From Palsa-504 sp963767565 (lineage in GTDB: Bacteria > Actinomycetota > Actinomycetes > Streptosporangiales > Streptosporangiaceae), in contig CAVYEG010000022.1 in NCBI GenBank assembly GCA_963767565.1, forward strand, positions 1 through 64,000: a stretch of 64,000 nt of DNA, written 5' to 3'. The translations under genes were made by a program, and so were the position numbers. How positions within the stretch are numbered: the first letter of the stretch is position 1; each line of letters starts with the position of its first letter. The notes below the pieces were generated by a model. It was given only the letters and a program-made list of their open reading frames with translations. It was not told the origin of the DNA and searched no databases. Positions 16,363-24,836 of this stretch are shown here, one piece after another.

Positions 16363-17271
16363 TCAGTTAGCCATCTCGTATTCGGCGCAGGCGCGCCACC
16401 GGCTGTGCGCGCGCTTATACATAGCCGCCGCGAGCCCACGCTCGCCTTTGGCCACGCCATCGATGGCGGCGCCGATCTCGGCGGCCGATTGGTCGTTACC
16501 GAGCGCTTCGTCGCTGAGCAGGTGCACCAACCCCCCGTAGTCGAGTTCTACTAGTGAGTAGGGATGGAAATCTTCCAGCCACCGGCCGACCTCGGCCAGT
16601 TCGGCCGCTATCCCCTCGGACGGATCGCCGGCGGCGTCTTCGAAGGCCGGTGGCATGTCGCGCAGGGCCGCCAGGCCCCGGGCCACCCGCCTGCGCGCCC
16701 GTGGCATGCGCGCGGTGTATACCAGGGCCCGGGCCGCGGCCTCCGCCGCGGCGTCTGGCCCGGGCGTGCCCTCCCGGTCCGGGCCCACGGAGCCCAGGGC
16801 CAGCCACCTCTCGGCGCCGGCGAACGGGAAGAACCAGGCCAGCGGCACGGCCCAGACGCTAGCCAGGATGTGCAGCCTGGTCGCCGGGCCGTGCAGGCCC
16901 TGGTCGGCCAGCCGGGTCAGGTCGGTCATGGTCTGCCGCTCGTCCCGGGCCGGCACCAGGCCCGGCAGCGCCGAGCCGGTAGCGGAGATCATCCGGCCGT
17001 AGGACAGCAGGCAGCGGAGCCTGGTCTGCCAGGGGCACACGTAGGTCACGCCATCCGCCCGGCGGACGTACGCGTGCTCGCTTTCTTCGTCAGGCACCAC
17101 CACCTGAGGGGCGGCGACGGCCCGGCGCAGCGCCTCGGCGTGCTCCACCGTGAGCGAATCGCGCCGCCGGGGCCGGGCCGGAGAGGCCGCGTAGGCGGCC
17201 CACCGGGACCGGTCGGGCTCGTGGAACGCCGCAACCGGTTCATAGATGCGGAGATACGCGGCGTAAGTCAT
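16363..17271 (-). CDS. Conserved hypothetical protein between bldC and valine dehydrogenase
   Basis: A 302-aa protein corresponding by position and motifs to the Streptomyces gene between bldC and vdh. N-terminal YLRIYEPVAAFHEPDRSRW is followed by an insert with YVCPWQTRLRCLLSYGRMI, then a hydrophobic SVWAVPLAWFFPF stretch and an acidic C-terminal half. No catalytic motif is visible. GTG at 17274 and ATG at 17271 are alternative starts; there is no Shine-Dalgarno, and the -10 at 17276-17281 sits right before them, so the mRNA may be leaderless. Confidence 0.75.
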   Translation of the reverse strand: MTYAAYLRIYEPVAAFHEPDRSRWAAYAASPARPRRRDSLTVEHAEALRRAVAAPQVVVPDEESEHAYVRRADGVTYVCPWQTRLRCLLSYGRMISATGSALPGLVPARDERQTMTDLTRLADQGLHGPATRLHILASVWAVPLAWFFPFAGAERWLALGSVGPDREGTPGPDAAAEAAARALVYTARMPRARRRVARGLAALRDMPPAFEDAAGDPSEGIAAELAEVGRWLEDFHPYSLVELDYGGLVHLLSDEALGNDQSAAEIGAAIDGVAKGERGLAAAMYKRAHSRWRACAEYEMAN

Positions 17272-17275
17272 CACT

Positions 17276-17305
17276 GTCGTATCGTGACATACCAGAACGC
17301 CGCAA
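17276..17305 (-). promoter_or_regulatory. Promoter of the 302-aa gene, probably leaderless
   Basis: Minus strand: TTGCGG (17300-17305), an 18-bp spacer, and TACGAC (17276-17281). The start codon follows 4 to 7 bases later. Confidence 0.45.
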
Positions 17306-17371
17306 AGACGGTACTCAAGGTAACGAGATCATCACTACTGTGAGTTACCGGTCAGTACGGATCACGGAAAA

Positions 17372-17387
17372 CCCCTGTATACAGGGG
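17372..17387. promoter_or_regulatory. Perfect 16-bp palindrome upstream of vdh
   Basis: CCCCTGTATACAGGGG is fully palindromic and lies 163 bp before the vdh start, in the divergent region shared with the 302-aa gene. A further hairpin (AAAGCC...GGCTTT, about 17401-17422) follows. It is probably an operator; no cognate factor is recognised. Confidence 0.55.
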
Positions 17388-17549
17388 GGTCGGCGCGCTG
17401 AAAGCCCTTGCCCGTAAGGCTTTCCGAGCGGTCCGCCCGACCGGGCCGCCGCGGGTACCGGCGGGCCAGTCCGGTACCCCGGCAAGCAATACGCTTGTAT
17501 TCGATCCTGGTTCATACCGGACCGGGACGGAACGAGGAGAGTCACTACC

Positions 17550-18662
17550 GTGACTAACGTGTTCGCGACGCCCCACCGGGATAACGGCTCAGCCGGCGAA
17601 GCCGACCACGAACAGGTCGTCTTCTGCCAGGACACCAAGACCGGCCTCCGGGCGATCATCGCCATCTACTCCACCGCGCTGGGCCCCGGCCTGGGCGGCA
17701 CCCGCTTCTACCCCTACGGCAGCGAGGACGAGGCCCTGGCCGACGTGCTGCGGCTGTCCCGGGCCATGGCGTACAAGAACGCGCTGGCCGGGCTGGACCA
17801 CGGCGGCGGTAAGGCGGTCATCATCGGCGACCCCGACCGGGACAAGACCGAACCGCTGCTGCGCGCCTACGGCCGGTTCGTCTCCTCCCTCGGCGGCCGC
17901 TACATCACCGCGTGCGACGTGGGCACGCGCAGCCAGGACATGGACATCATCGGCCGCGAGTGCCGCTGGGTGACCGGCCGGACCACGGCCAACGGCGGCG
18001 CCGGGGACTCCTCGGTGCTGACCGCGCTCGGCGTCATGCACGGCCTGCGGGCCGCGGCCGAGCACGTGTGGGGCAGCACCAGCCTGCGCGGGCGGACCGT
18101 CGGCGTCGAGGGCGTGGGCAAGGTGGGCCACCGGCTCGTCGGCCACCTCATCGAGGCCGGGGCCACCGTGCTGGTGTGCGACGTGAGCAGCGCCGCCATC
18201 GACGCGGTCCGCGCCCGGCACCCCGAGGTCCGCGCGGTGGACGGCATCGGCGCGCTGCTCGCCGAGCAGCTGGACGTGCTGGCCCCGTGCGCGCTGGGCG
18301 GCACCCTGACCGACCAGGTCGCCGACGTGCTGACCGCGCGCATCATCTGCGGCGCGGCCAACAACCAGCTGGCCCATCACGGCATCGAGAAACTGCTGGC
18401 CGACCGGGGCATCGTGTATGCCCCCGACTATGTGGTCAATTCGGGCGGCGTGATCCAGGTGGCCGATGAGCTGGCCGGATTCAATTTCGAACGCGCCCGC
18501 GCCGCCACCGAGCGGATCTTCACCAGCACGGCCAGGGTACTGTCGATCGCCGATGCCGAGGGCGTGCCCCCGTCGGTGGCCGCGGACCGGATGGCCGAGC
18601 GGCGGATGGCCGATGTCGGACGACTGCGCGGAATATGGCTCGGCACCATGGGTTCAGCGTAG
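17550..18662 (+). CDS. vdh: Valine/leucine dehydrogenase (Glu/Leu/Phe/Val family)
   Basis: A 370-aa NAD-dependent amino-acid dehydrogenase, converting branched-chain amino acids to 2-oxoacids. It has the substrate-domain signature GLDHGGGKAVI with the catalytic lysine, and the Rossmann motif GVEGVGKVG followed by C-terminal GAANNQL. Length and context (bldC side, Streptomyces order) favour valine dehydrogenase over leucine dehydrogenase. GTG at 17550 follows GAGGAGA with 9-base spacing. Its 2-oxoacid product is the substrate of the bkd complex encoded at 24.8-28.4 kb. Confidence 0.9.
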   Translation: MTNVFATPHRDNGSAGEADHEQVVFCQDTKTGLRAIIAIYSTALGPGLGGTRFYPYGSEDEALADVLRLSRAMAYKNALAGLDHGGGKAVIIGDPDRDKTEPLLRAYGRFVSSLGGRYITACDVGTRSQDMDIIGRECRWVTGRTTANGGAGDSSVLTALGVMHGLRAAAEHVWGSTSLRGRTVGVEGVGKVGHRLVGHLIEAGATVLVCDVSSAAIDAVRARHPEVRAVDGIGALLAEQLDVLAPCALGGTLTDQVADVLTARIICGAANNQLAHHGIEKLLADRGIVYAPDYVVNSGGVIQVADELAGFNFERARAATERIFTSTARVLSIADAEGVPPSVAADRMAERRMADVGRLRGIWLGTMGSA

Positions 18663-18823
18663 GCATCAGGGGCGCAAACCGGGTACGGTTGTACCTGTAC
18701 AGATGCTGGTGAACGTCGCGCTCCCCGTTGCGGGGCGGCGACGGCGTCATAGGGCGCACCAATAGCCAGCGAGGCGGAGATCATGGGGCCGGATGGCTCC
18801 GGACGTTCGAGGGGGTCGAGCCA

Positions 18824-19045
18824 ATGGGGCGCGGCCGAGCCAAGGCCAAGCAGGTCAAGGTGGCCCGTCAGCTCAAGTACAAGACGAGCGACGACACAGA
18901 CCTCGACCGGCTGCGTGCAGAGTTCGGCGTGGGCGCGGACTCCCACGTCGGCGATTCCGCCGCCGGAGACGACGAGGACGAGGACGACGAGGACGACCCA
19001 GTCGAGGGTTCCTGGAACGACGCCGAGGACGCCTGGCCCCGCTGA
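18824..19045 (+). CDS. DUF3073 protein
   Basis: A 73-aa protein with the invariant family start MGRGRAKAKQVKVARQLKY and a strongly acidic tail (a run of D and E near residue 50). The function is unknown; the basic N-terminus and acidic tail suggest nucleic-acid or ribosome binding. ATG at 18824 follows GAGGGGG with 8-base spacing. In Streptomyces it neighbours purM and purF; here purF is next and purM is absent. Confidence 0.88.
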   Translation: MGRGRAKAKQVKVARQLKYKTSDDTDLDRLRAEFGVGADSHVGDSAAGDDEDEDDEDDPVEGSWNDAEDAWPR

Positions 19046-19104
19046 GGCCCGCTGCCTATGACCCTGTGTCTATAGGCCCGGTGTCTAAATGCACTGCGTC
19101 CAGG

Positions 19105-20586
19105 TCAGGTTCCGACGCTCAGGTCATCCAGTACGTGCTCGCCGCGGTCGCGGTCGGCTACGGGGATCGGGTACTGCCCGTCGAAGCAGGCTCGGCACAG
19201 CCGGTCTGCGGGTATCTCGCTGGCCTCGGTCAGCCCGGCCAGCGACACGTAGCCCAGCGAATCGGCGCCGATGGAGGCGCAGATCTGTTCGGGTGACAGG
19301 TGCCCGGCGATCAGTTCGGTGCGGGTGGCGAAGTCGATGCCGTAGAAGCAGGGCCACATCACCGGCGGGGACGCCACCCGCACGTGCACCTCGGCGGCGC
19401 CCGCCTCCCGGAGCATGGCGACCAGCGCGCGCTGGGTGTTACCGCGCACGATCGAGTCGTCCACCACGACCAGCCGGCGGCCGGCGATGGCGTCCCGGAG
19501 CGGGTTCAGCTTCAGCTTGATGCCCCGCTCCCTGATCGTCTGGCTGGGCTGGATGAAGGTCCGGCCCACGTAGGAGTTCTTGACCAGGCCCTGCCCGAAC
19601 GGGATGCCGCTGGCCTCGGCGAAGCCGATCGCGGCCGGGGTGCCGGACTCCGGGACCGGGATGACCAGGTCGGCCCGGGCGGGGTGCTCGGCCGCCAGCC
19701 GCTGGCCGACGGCCACCCGGGTGGCGTGCACGCCCCGCCCGGAGATCGTGGTGTCCGGCCGGGCCAGGTAGACGTACTCGAACAGGCACCCGCTGGGCTG
19801 CGGCGGGGCGAACGTCCGGGACCGCACGCCGCGCCCGTTGATGCAGATCAGCTCGCCCGGCGCGATCTCGCGCACGAACCCCGCCCCCACGATGTCCAGC
19901 GCGGCGGTCTCGCTGGCCACCACCCAGCCGCTGTTCAGCCGGCCGAGCACCAGCGGCCGGAACCCCTGCGGATCCCGCGCCGCGTACAGGGTCTGCTCGT
20001 CCATGAAGACCAGCGAGTACGCGCCCTTGGCCAGCGGCAGCACGGCCGCGGCCACGTCCTGGATGCTGGCCGGCTCGCCGGCCGCGCCGGCCGCGGCCGA
20101 AGGCACGCGCTCGCTGACGAACAGCGCCGTCAGCACGTCGGTGTCGGACGTGGCCGCGATGCCGCCGTCGTCGGGCGTGGCCGGGTCGAGCAGCGCGGCC
20201 AGTTCCGCGGTATTGATCAGGTTCCCGTTGTGCCCCAGGGCCAGGCTGGTGGTGGGCGTGGACCGGAAGGTGGGCTGGGCGTTGGCCCACACCGAGGCGC
20301 CGGTGGTGGAGTACCGGCAGTGCCCGACCGCGATGTGGCCGCGCAGGGCGGTCAGCGCGGGCTCGTCGAAGACCTGGGCCACCAGGCCCATTTCCTTGTG
20401 CACCATGATGCGGTGGCCGTCGCTGACCGCGATCCCGGCCGATTCCTGGCCCCGGTGCTGCAGCGCGTACAGGCCGAAGTAGGCCAGCTTGGCGACATCC
20501 TCACCCGGCGCCCAGACGCCGAATACCCCGCAGGCCTCGCGTGGCGGCCGGTCCTCGTGCTCGAGGTGACCGTCTCCAGATGTCAC
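19105..20586 (-). CDS. purF: Amidophosphoribosyltransferase
   Basis: A 493-aa enzyme for the first step of purine synthesis (PRPP plus glutamine to phosphoribosylamine). A short propeptide precedes the N-terminal nucleophile cysteine in REACGVFG, removed by self-processing. The PRPP motif is VVVDDSIVRG, and cysteines at LICING, WPCFYG and CRACFDG fit the 4Fe-4S site of the Bacillus-type enzyme. The start is GTG at 20586, 13 bp after the SCP2-like gene. It is the last gene of the purine cluster. Confidence 0.95.
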   Translation of the reverse strand: MTSGDGHLEHEDRPPREACGVFGVWAPGEDVAKLAYFGLYALQHRGQESAGIAVSDGHRIMVHKEMGLVAQVFDEPALTALRGHIAVGHCRYSTTGASVWANAQPTFRSTPTTSLALGHNGNLINTAELAALLDPATPDDGGIAATSDTDVLTALFVSERVPSAAAGAAGEPASIQDVAAAVLPLAKGAYSLVFMDEQTLYAARDPQGFRPLVLGRLNSGWVVASETAALDIVGAGFVREIAPGELICINGRGVRSRTFAPPQPSGCLFEYVYLARPDTTISGRGVHATRVAVGQRLAAEHPARADLVIPVPESGTPAAIGFAEASGIPFGQGLVKNSYVGRTFIQPSQTIRERGIKLKLNPLRDAIAGRRLVVVDDSIVRGNTQRALVAMLREAGAAEVHVRVASPPVMWPCFYGIDFATRTELIAGHLSPEQICASIGADSLGYVSLAGLTEASEIPADRLCRACFDGQYPIPVADRDRGEHVLDDLSVGT

Positions 20587-20599
20587 TGATCCAGTTTAT

Positions 20600-20965
20600 T
20601 CACCTAATGGGCAGGTAAGCGGCAAGATCGGCGCGTGGCCCGCTGGCGTGCACGGCGCCGGAGGCAACCGCGTCGGCCCACGGCAGGCGGCCGGTGGCCA
20701 GCCGGAGCCAGGTGACCGGGTCGGTTTCCACCACGTTGGGCGGCGTGCCCCGGGTGTGCACCGGGCCGGGCAGGCACTGCACCGCCGCCACCGGCGGGAT
20801 CCGTACCTCGAGCACGCGGCCGGGGTGGCGCGCGGCCAGCAGCTGCAGCAGGTACCTGGCCGCGGTGCGCAGGTCGTCCGGGCCCGGGGCCTGGCCCGCG
20901 TCCATGGCCTGCAGCGCGGCGGCCACGCTCTGGGGTCCCCGCGGGTCCGGGCGCCGGGCCGGCAT
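20600..20965 (-). CDS. Sterol-carrier (SCP2)-like small protein
   Basis: A 121-aa protein with a C-terminal SCP2/MDMPI-like segment (VLEVRIPPVAAVQCLPGP..., then TDPVTWLRLATGRLPWADAVASGAVHASG). It lacks the N-terminal DinB-like part of mycothiol-dependent isomerases. The homologous small gene sits between purL and purF in Streptomyces as well. The role is unknown; a lipid or thiol ligand is guesswork. It lies 4 bp after purL, so it is co-transcribed. Confidence 0.75.
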   Translation of the reverse strand: MPARRPDPRGPQSVAAALQAMDAGQAPGPDDLRTAARYLLQLLAARHPGRVLEVRIPPVAAVQCLPGPVHTRGTPPNVVETDPVTWLRLATGRLPWADAVASGAVHASGPRADLAAYLPIR

Positions 20966-20969
20966 CGGC

Positions 20970-23192
20970 TCAGCCGAACAGGGCGGGCAGGGTGGCGGTG
21001 TGCGCGGCGGCCAGTTCGGCCAGCGGGATGGTGAAGCAGCCCTCGACCGCCAGGCTGCCGCCGCCGGCCGTGCCGATGGCCTGGGCCGGCACGTCGTGCG
21101 TCATGCACAGCTGGCCGAAGGCGCGCTCCGCGCCGGGCCGGACCGCCACCACGGCCCGCGCCGCCGACTCGCTGAACAGCCAGGTGAAGGCGTCACCGGG
21201 CAGCCGCACGCGGCAGCCGGCCTGGCCGCGCAGGCAGGATTCGGCCAGCGCCACGGCCAGCCCCCCGTCGGACAGGTCGTGCGCGGCGGCCAGCAGCCCG
21301 GCGGCGGCCGCGGCGGCCAGCAGAGCGGCCAGCCGGCGCTCGTCGGCCAGGTGCGGCGCCGGCGGCCGCCCGCCCAGGTGATCGTGCACCACGTGCGCCC
21401 AGGCCGAACCGCCGAACTCGGCCGCGGTCCGGCCCAGCACCACCAGGCTGGCGCCGTCGGCAAAACCCGTCCCGAGCCGCCGGCGCACGTCGTCGTGCAC
21501 GCCGAGCACCCCGATGACCGGCGTGGGATGAATGGCGGCCGTCCCGGTCTGGTTGTAGAAGCTGACGTTCCCGCCGGTGACCGGGACCCCGAGGGCGGCG
21601 CAGCCGTCGGCCAGGCCGCGCACCGCCTCGGCGAACTGCCACATCACCGCGGGATCTTCCGGCGAGCCGAAGTTCAGGCAGTTCGTCACCGCCAGCGGCC
21701 GCGCGCCGGTGGCGGCCACGTTCCGGTACGCCTCGGACAGCGCCAGCTGGGTGCCGTGGTACGGGTCCAGGCGGCAGTAGCGGCCGTTGCCGTCGGTGGC
21801 CAGCGCGATGCCCAGCCCGGTCTGCTCGTCCACCCGGACCAGCCCGGCGTCGTCCGGCCTGGCCAGCACGGTGTCGCCGCGGACGTACCGGTCGTACTGC
21901 TCGGTCACCCAGCTCTGGTCGGCCAGGCCCGGGGACCCGATCAGGGCCAGCAGGTCGGCCCGCAGCGCCGGCCCGTCGGCGGGCCGCCGCAGCGCGCGCG
22001 CCGGGTCGTCGGCGGTTAGCGCGCGGGCGTCCGGGCGCTGCGCGGGCCGGTGATAGACCGGGCCGTCGGCCGCGGAGCCGGGCGGGATGTCCACCACCAC
22101 CTGGCCGCGCCAGGTCATGACCAGCCGGCCGGTCTCGGTCACCTCGCCGATCACCGCGGCCCGGACGTCCCACTTGGCGCACACGTCGAGGAACCGGCCG
22201 ACCTGGCCCGGCTCGACCACGGCCATCATGCGTTCCTGGGATTCGCTCATCAGGATCTCCGGCGGCCCCAGCGAGGAGTCGCGCAGCGGTACCGCGTCCA
22301 GCTCGACCCGCATGCCGCCGGTGCCGGCCGCGGCCAGCTCGGTGGTGGCGCAGGCCACCCCGGCCGCGCCCAGGTCCTGGATGCCCACCACCAGCCCGGC
22401 CGCGTACAGCTCCAGGCAGCACTCGACCAGCAGCTTCTCACCGAACGGGTCGCCGACCTGGACGCTGGGCCGTTTGGCCGCCGTCTGCCGGCCGCCGGCG
22501 TGGGCGGCGAAGGACGCGCTGGCCAGCACCGAGGCCCCGCCCACGCCGTCCGGGCCGGTGGTAGAGCCGAACAGGACGACCTTGTTCCCGGGCCCGTGGG
22601 CCGCGGCCACCTGCAGGTCGTCGTGCCGCATGACGCCCACGCAGAGCGCGTTGACCAGCGGGTTTCCCGCGTAGCAGGGATCGAAGTCGAGCTCGCCCCC
22701 GATGTTGGGCAGGCCCAGGCAGTTGCCGTAGAAGGAGATGCCGCTGACCACGCCGGGCAGCACCCGCCGGGTGTCGGGGGCGGCCGCGGGCCCGAACCGC
22801 AGCGCGTCCAGCACCGCTACCGGCCGGGCGCCCATGGCCAGGATGTCGCGCACGATGCCGCCCACCCCGGTGGCCGCGCCCTGATGCGGCTCGACGTACG
22901 ACGGATGGTTGTGCGATTCGATCTTGAACGTGACCGCGTAGCCCTGGCCGATGTCGACCACGCCGGCGTTATGCCCCATGCCAGCCAGCAGCGCGCCGGA
23001 CGGCGGCGCCTGGTCCGCGAACTGGCGCAGGTACACCTTGGACGACTTGTAGGAGCAGTGCTCGCTCCACATCACCGAGTACAGGGCCAGCTCGGCGTCG
23101 GTCGGGCGGCGGCCGAGGACGGCCAGGATCTTCTGGTACTCCGCGTCGGTCAGCCCCAGCTCGGCGTAGGGCTGCGCCACCGTCCCGGTCAC
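20970..23192 (-). CDS. purL: Phosphoribosylformylglycinamidine synthase, large subunit
   Basis: A 740-aa small-type PurL, which works with PurQ and PurS. N-terminal MWSEHCSYKSSK and SHNHPSYVEPHQGAATGVGG hold the ATP and FGAR site residues, and a GxGG-rich AIR-synthase-like C-half follows. The start is GTG at 23192, overlapping the purQ stop by GTGA. An open extension upstream in the same frame is only the shadow of purQ. Confidence 0.95.
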   Translation of the reverse strand: MTGTVAQPYAELGLTDAEYQKILAVLGRRPTDAELALYSVMWSEHCSYKSSKVYLRQFADQAPPSGALLAGMGHNAGVVDIGQGYAVTFKIESHNHPSYVEPHQGAATGVGGIVRDILAMGARPVAVLDALRFGPAAAPDTRRVLPGVVSGISFYGNCLGLPNIGGELDFDPCYAGNPLVNALCVGVMRHDDLQVAAAHGPGNKVVLFGSTTGPDGVGGASVLASASFAAHAGGRQTAAKRPSVQVGDPFGEKLLVECCLELYAAGLVVGIQDLGAAGVACATTELAAAGTGGMRVELDAVPLRDSSLGPPEILMSESQERMMAVVEPGQVGRFLDVCAKWDVRAAVIGEVTETGRLVMTWRGQVVVDIPPGSAADGPVYHRPAQRPDARALTADDPARALRRPADGPALRADLLALIGSPGLADQSWVTEQYDRYVRGDTVLARPDDAGLVRVDEQTGLGIALATDGNGRYCRLDPYHGTQLALSEAYRNVAATGARPLAVTNCLNFGSPEDPAVMWQFAEAVRGLADGCAALGVPVTGGNVSFYNQTGTAAIHPTPVIGVLGVHDDVRRRLGTGFADGASLVVLGRTAAEFGGSAWAHVVHDHLGGRPPAPHLADERRLAALLAAAAAAGLLAAAHDLSDGGLAVALAESCLRGQAGCRVRLPGDAFTWLFSESAARAVVAVRPGAERAFGQLCMTHDVPAQAIGTAGGGSLAVEGCFTIPLAELAAAHTATLPALFG

Positions 23193-23857
23193 GCCGGCAC
23201 CGCGCCCAGGACCGAGGTGAACAGGTTCAGGCCGTCGGCTGAGGGGCCGGTGAGCGGGTCGACCGCGTGCTCGGGATGCGGCATCAGGCCGACCACGTTG
23301 CCCGCGGCGTTGCACACGCCCGCGATGCCGGCCGCCGACCCGTTCGGGTTGCCGCTGGCGTACCTGATCACGACCTGGCCGGCCGCCTCGAGGGCGGCCA
23401 GCGTGGCCGGATCGGCCGCGTAGGCGCCCTCGCCGCTCTTCAGCGGCACCGTGATCTCCTGGCCGGGCTGGTAGTCCCGGGTCCACGCGGTCCTGGTGTT
23501 CTCCACCCGCAGCCGCAGGTCCCTGGTGACGAAGCGGAGGCCGGCGTTGCGGGTCAGCGCCCCGGGCAGCAGGTGGGCCTCGCACAGGATCTGGAAGCCG
23601 TTGCAGATGCCGAGCACCGGCAGGCCGGACCGGGCCGCCGGGACCAGCTCGCCCATCACCGGGGCGAACCGGGCGATGGCGCCGCAGCGCAGGTAGTCGC
23701 CGTAGGAGAAGCCGCCGGGCAGGATTACCGCGTCCACGCCGCGCAGGTCGCGGTCGGCATGCCAGAGCCGGACCGGCTCGGCGCCGGCGAGCGTGACCGC
23801 CCGCGCGGCATCCCGGTCATCCAGCGATCCCGGGAACGTGATGACCCCAATCCGCAC
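23189..23857 (-). CDS. purQ: Phosphoribosylformylglycinamidine synthase, glutaminase subunit
   Basis: A 222-aa class I glutamine amidotransferase. The nucleophile cysteine is in GICNGFQIL near residue 85, and the catalytic His/Glu are in PHPEH near residue 200. It delivers ammonia to PurL. It overlaps purL by four bases and lies 23 bp behind the RsbW-like gene. Confidence 0.95.
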   Translation of the reverse strand: MRIGVITFPGSLDDRDAARAVTLAGAEPVRLWHADRDLRGVDAVILPGGFSYGDYLRCGAIARFAPVMGELVPAARSGLPVLGICNGFQILCEAHLLPGALTRNAGLRFVTRDLRLRVENTRTAWTRDYQPGQEITVPLKSGEGAYAADPATLAALEAAGQVVIRYASGNPNGSAAGIAGVCNAAGNVVGLMPHPEHAVDPLTGPSADGLNLFTSVLGAVPA

Positions 23858-23880
23858 CCAGGCAGGATACCGGGGTCAGG

Positions 23881-24396
23881 CTAGCTGGCGGCGCGGTAGT
23901 GCCGCAGCGGGGCGTCGTCGGCCCAGCGGATGTCCTTGCGCAGCCGCACCACGGTGCCGTTACCCGGGCTGCTGTCCAGGGTGACGTGGTCCACGCAGGC
24001 CCGCATGACGGCCAGCCCCCGGCCCGACTCGGGCAGCCAGGCGATGGCCGGCGGCAGCAACTCCTGCGCTTGCGGACTGGCCGACCTCGAACCGGACAGC
24101 ACGGCGCCCGCTCCCTGGTCGGCCACCTCAACCTGACATCCGACCGGGCCGAGGCTGGTCAGCACCGCGTAATCCTCGACTTCCCGGCCGCCGTGCCGCA
24201 GGACGTTGGTGCAGGCCTCGGTGGCGGCCAGCAAGATGTCGTACACGGATTCCTCGTCCACGCCCAGGCCGCGCAGGGTATCGCCCAGCACCCGGCGCAT
24301 GACCGGCACGCTCACCGCTTCGCACCGGAACACCAGGCAGAACTTCACGTCCGGAACCTCTTTCACGCGCATCTGGCAACCCGTATCCACCGTCAT
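23881..24396 (-). CDS. RsbW-like anti-sigma/ATP-binding protein inside the pur cluster
   Basis: A protein of 171 aa (or 163 aa from the inner ATG at 24372) with a GHKL ATPase fold: N-box ATEACTNVLRHG near residue 80, VADQGAG, and ESGRGLAVMRACVD. This is the RsbW/SpoIIAB-like serine-kinase group that holds SigB-type sigma factors or anti-anti-sigma partners. No partner gene is adjacent. The start is uncertain since neither ATG has a good ribosome site. It sits between purS and purQ, both on the same strand. A palindrome (24410-24424) and a perfect Crp box (24549-24564) lie upstream, so it may have its own promoter. Confidence 0.8.
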   Translation of the reverse strand: MTVDTGCQMRVKEVPDVKFCLVFRCEAVSVPVMRRVLGDTLRGLGVDEESVYDILLAATEACTNVLRHGGREVEDYAVLTSLGPVGCQVEVADQGAGAVLSGSRSASPQAQELLPPAIAWLPESGRGLAVMRACVDHVTLDSSPGNGTVVRLRKDIRWADDAPLRHYRAAS

Positions 24397-24409
24397 CTGC
24401 AACTTGCAC

Positions 24410-24424
24410 TCACAGTTTCTGTGA
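24410..24424. promoter_or_regulatory. Palindrome just upstream of the RsbW-like gene
   Basis: TCACAG-TTT-CTGTGA: perfect 6-bp arms with a 3-bp spacer, ending 14 bases before the 24396 start codon. Confidence 0.45.
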
Positions 24425-24485
24425 TTCCCCGTTAACGCCGCTGAAACCAAGGTTCTGCACGTGCATTCGGTAACGGCCGGCCGGC

Positions 24486-24728
24486 TCAGCCGCCGTGCAG
24501 CGTGAAATCCTCTATGACCGGGTTGGATAGCAGATCCCGGGCCAGTTCTGTGATAGCAGTCACAGCCGCCTGGTCCGCGGGGCCGTCCAGTTCCACCTCG
24601 AACCGCTTGCCCTGCCGGACCGCCAGCACCTGTCCGAAACCCAGCCGGCGGCACGCGCTGGCGATGGCCTCACCTTGCGGATCATGAATCTCCGGCTTGA
24701 GCATCACTTCGACGATCAGGCGCGCCAC
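24486..24728 (-). CDS. purS: Phosphoribosylformylglycinamidine synthase subunit PurS
   Basis: An 80-aa protein matching PurS over its full length (VEVMLKPEIHDPQGEAI, then GFGQVLAVRQGKRFEVEL and a C-terminal NPVIEDFTLHG). It bridges PurL and PurQ in the FGAM synthase complex. GTG at 24728 follows GGAGG with 4-base spacing. It is the first gene of the purine cluster and divergent from the bkd operon. Confidence 0.92.
   Translation of the reverse strand: MARLIVEVMLKPEIHDPQGEAIASACRRLGFGQVLAVRQGKRFEVELDGPADQAAVTAITELARDLLSNPVIEDFTLHGG
24549..24564. promoter_or_regulatory. Perfect Crp consensus box inside purS
   Basis: TGTGA-TAGCAG-TCACA matches the TGTGA-N6-TCACA consensus of actinobacterial Crp at all ten fixed positions. 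It lies in the 3' part of purS, about 150 bp upstream of the RsbW-like start. Confidence 0.5.
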
Positions 24729-24836
24729 GTATCCTCCAGGGTCATCAAGGCATATATCGTCTGCTGAGAAGCCTCTTCGCGGCCGGCGCTGGCGATCCCA
24801 GTCGCGGCCCAGCGGAAGCACAGAAAGGAGTGGCCC

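Noticed and set aside
22050..23423. Long plus-strand open frame opposite purL/purQ
   Set aside because: It is a GC-bias shadow: purL and purQ are certain on the other strand, and the plus frame has Gly/Arg/Val-rich noise with no ribosome site.
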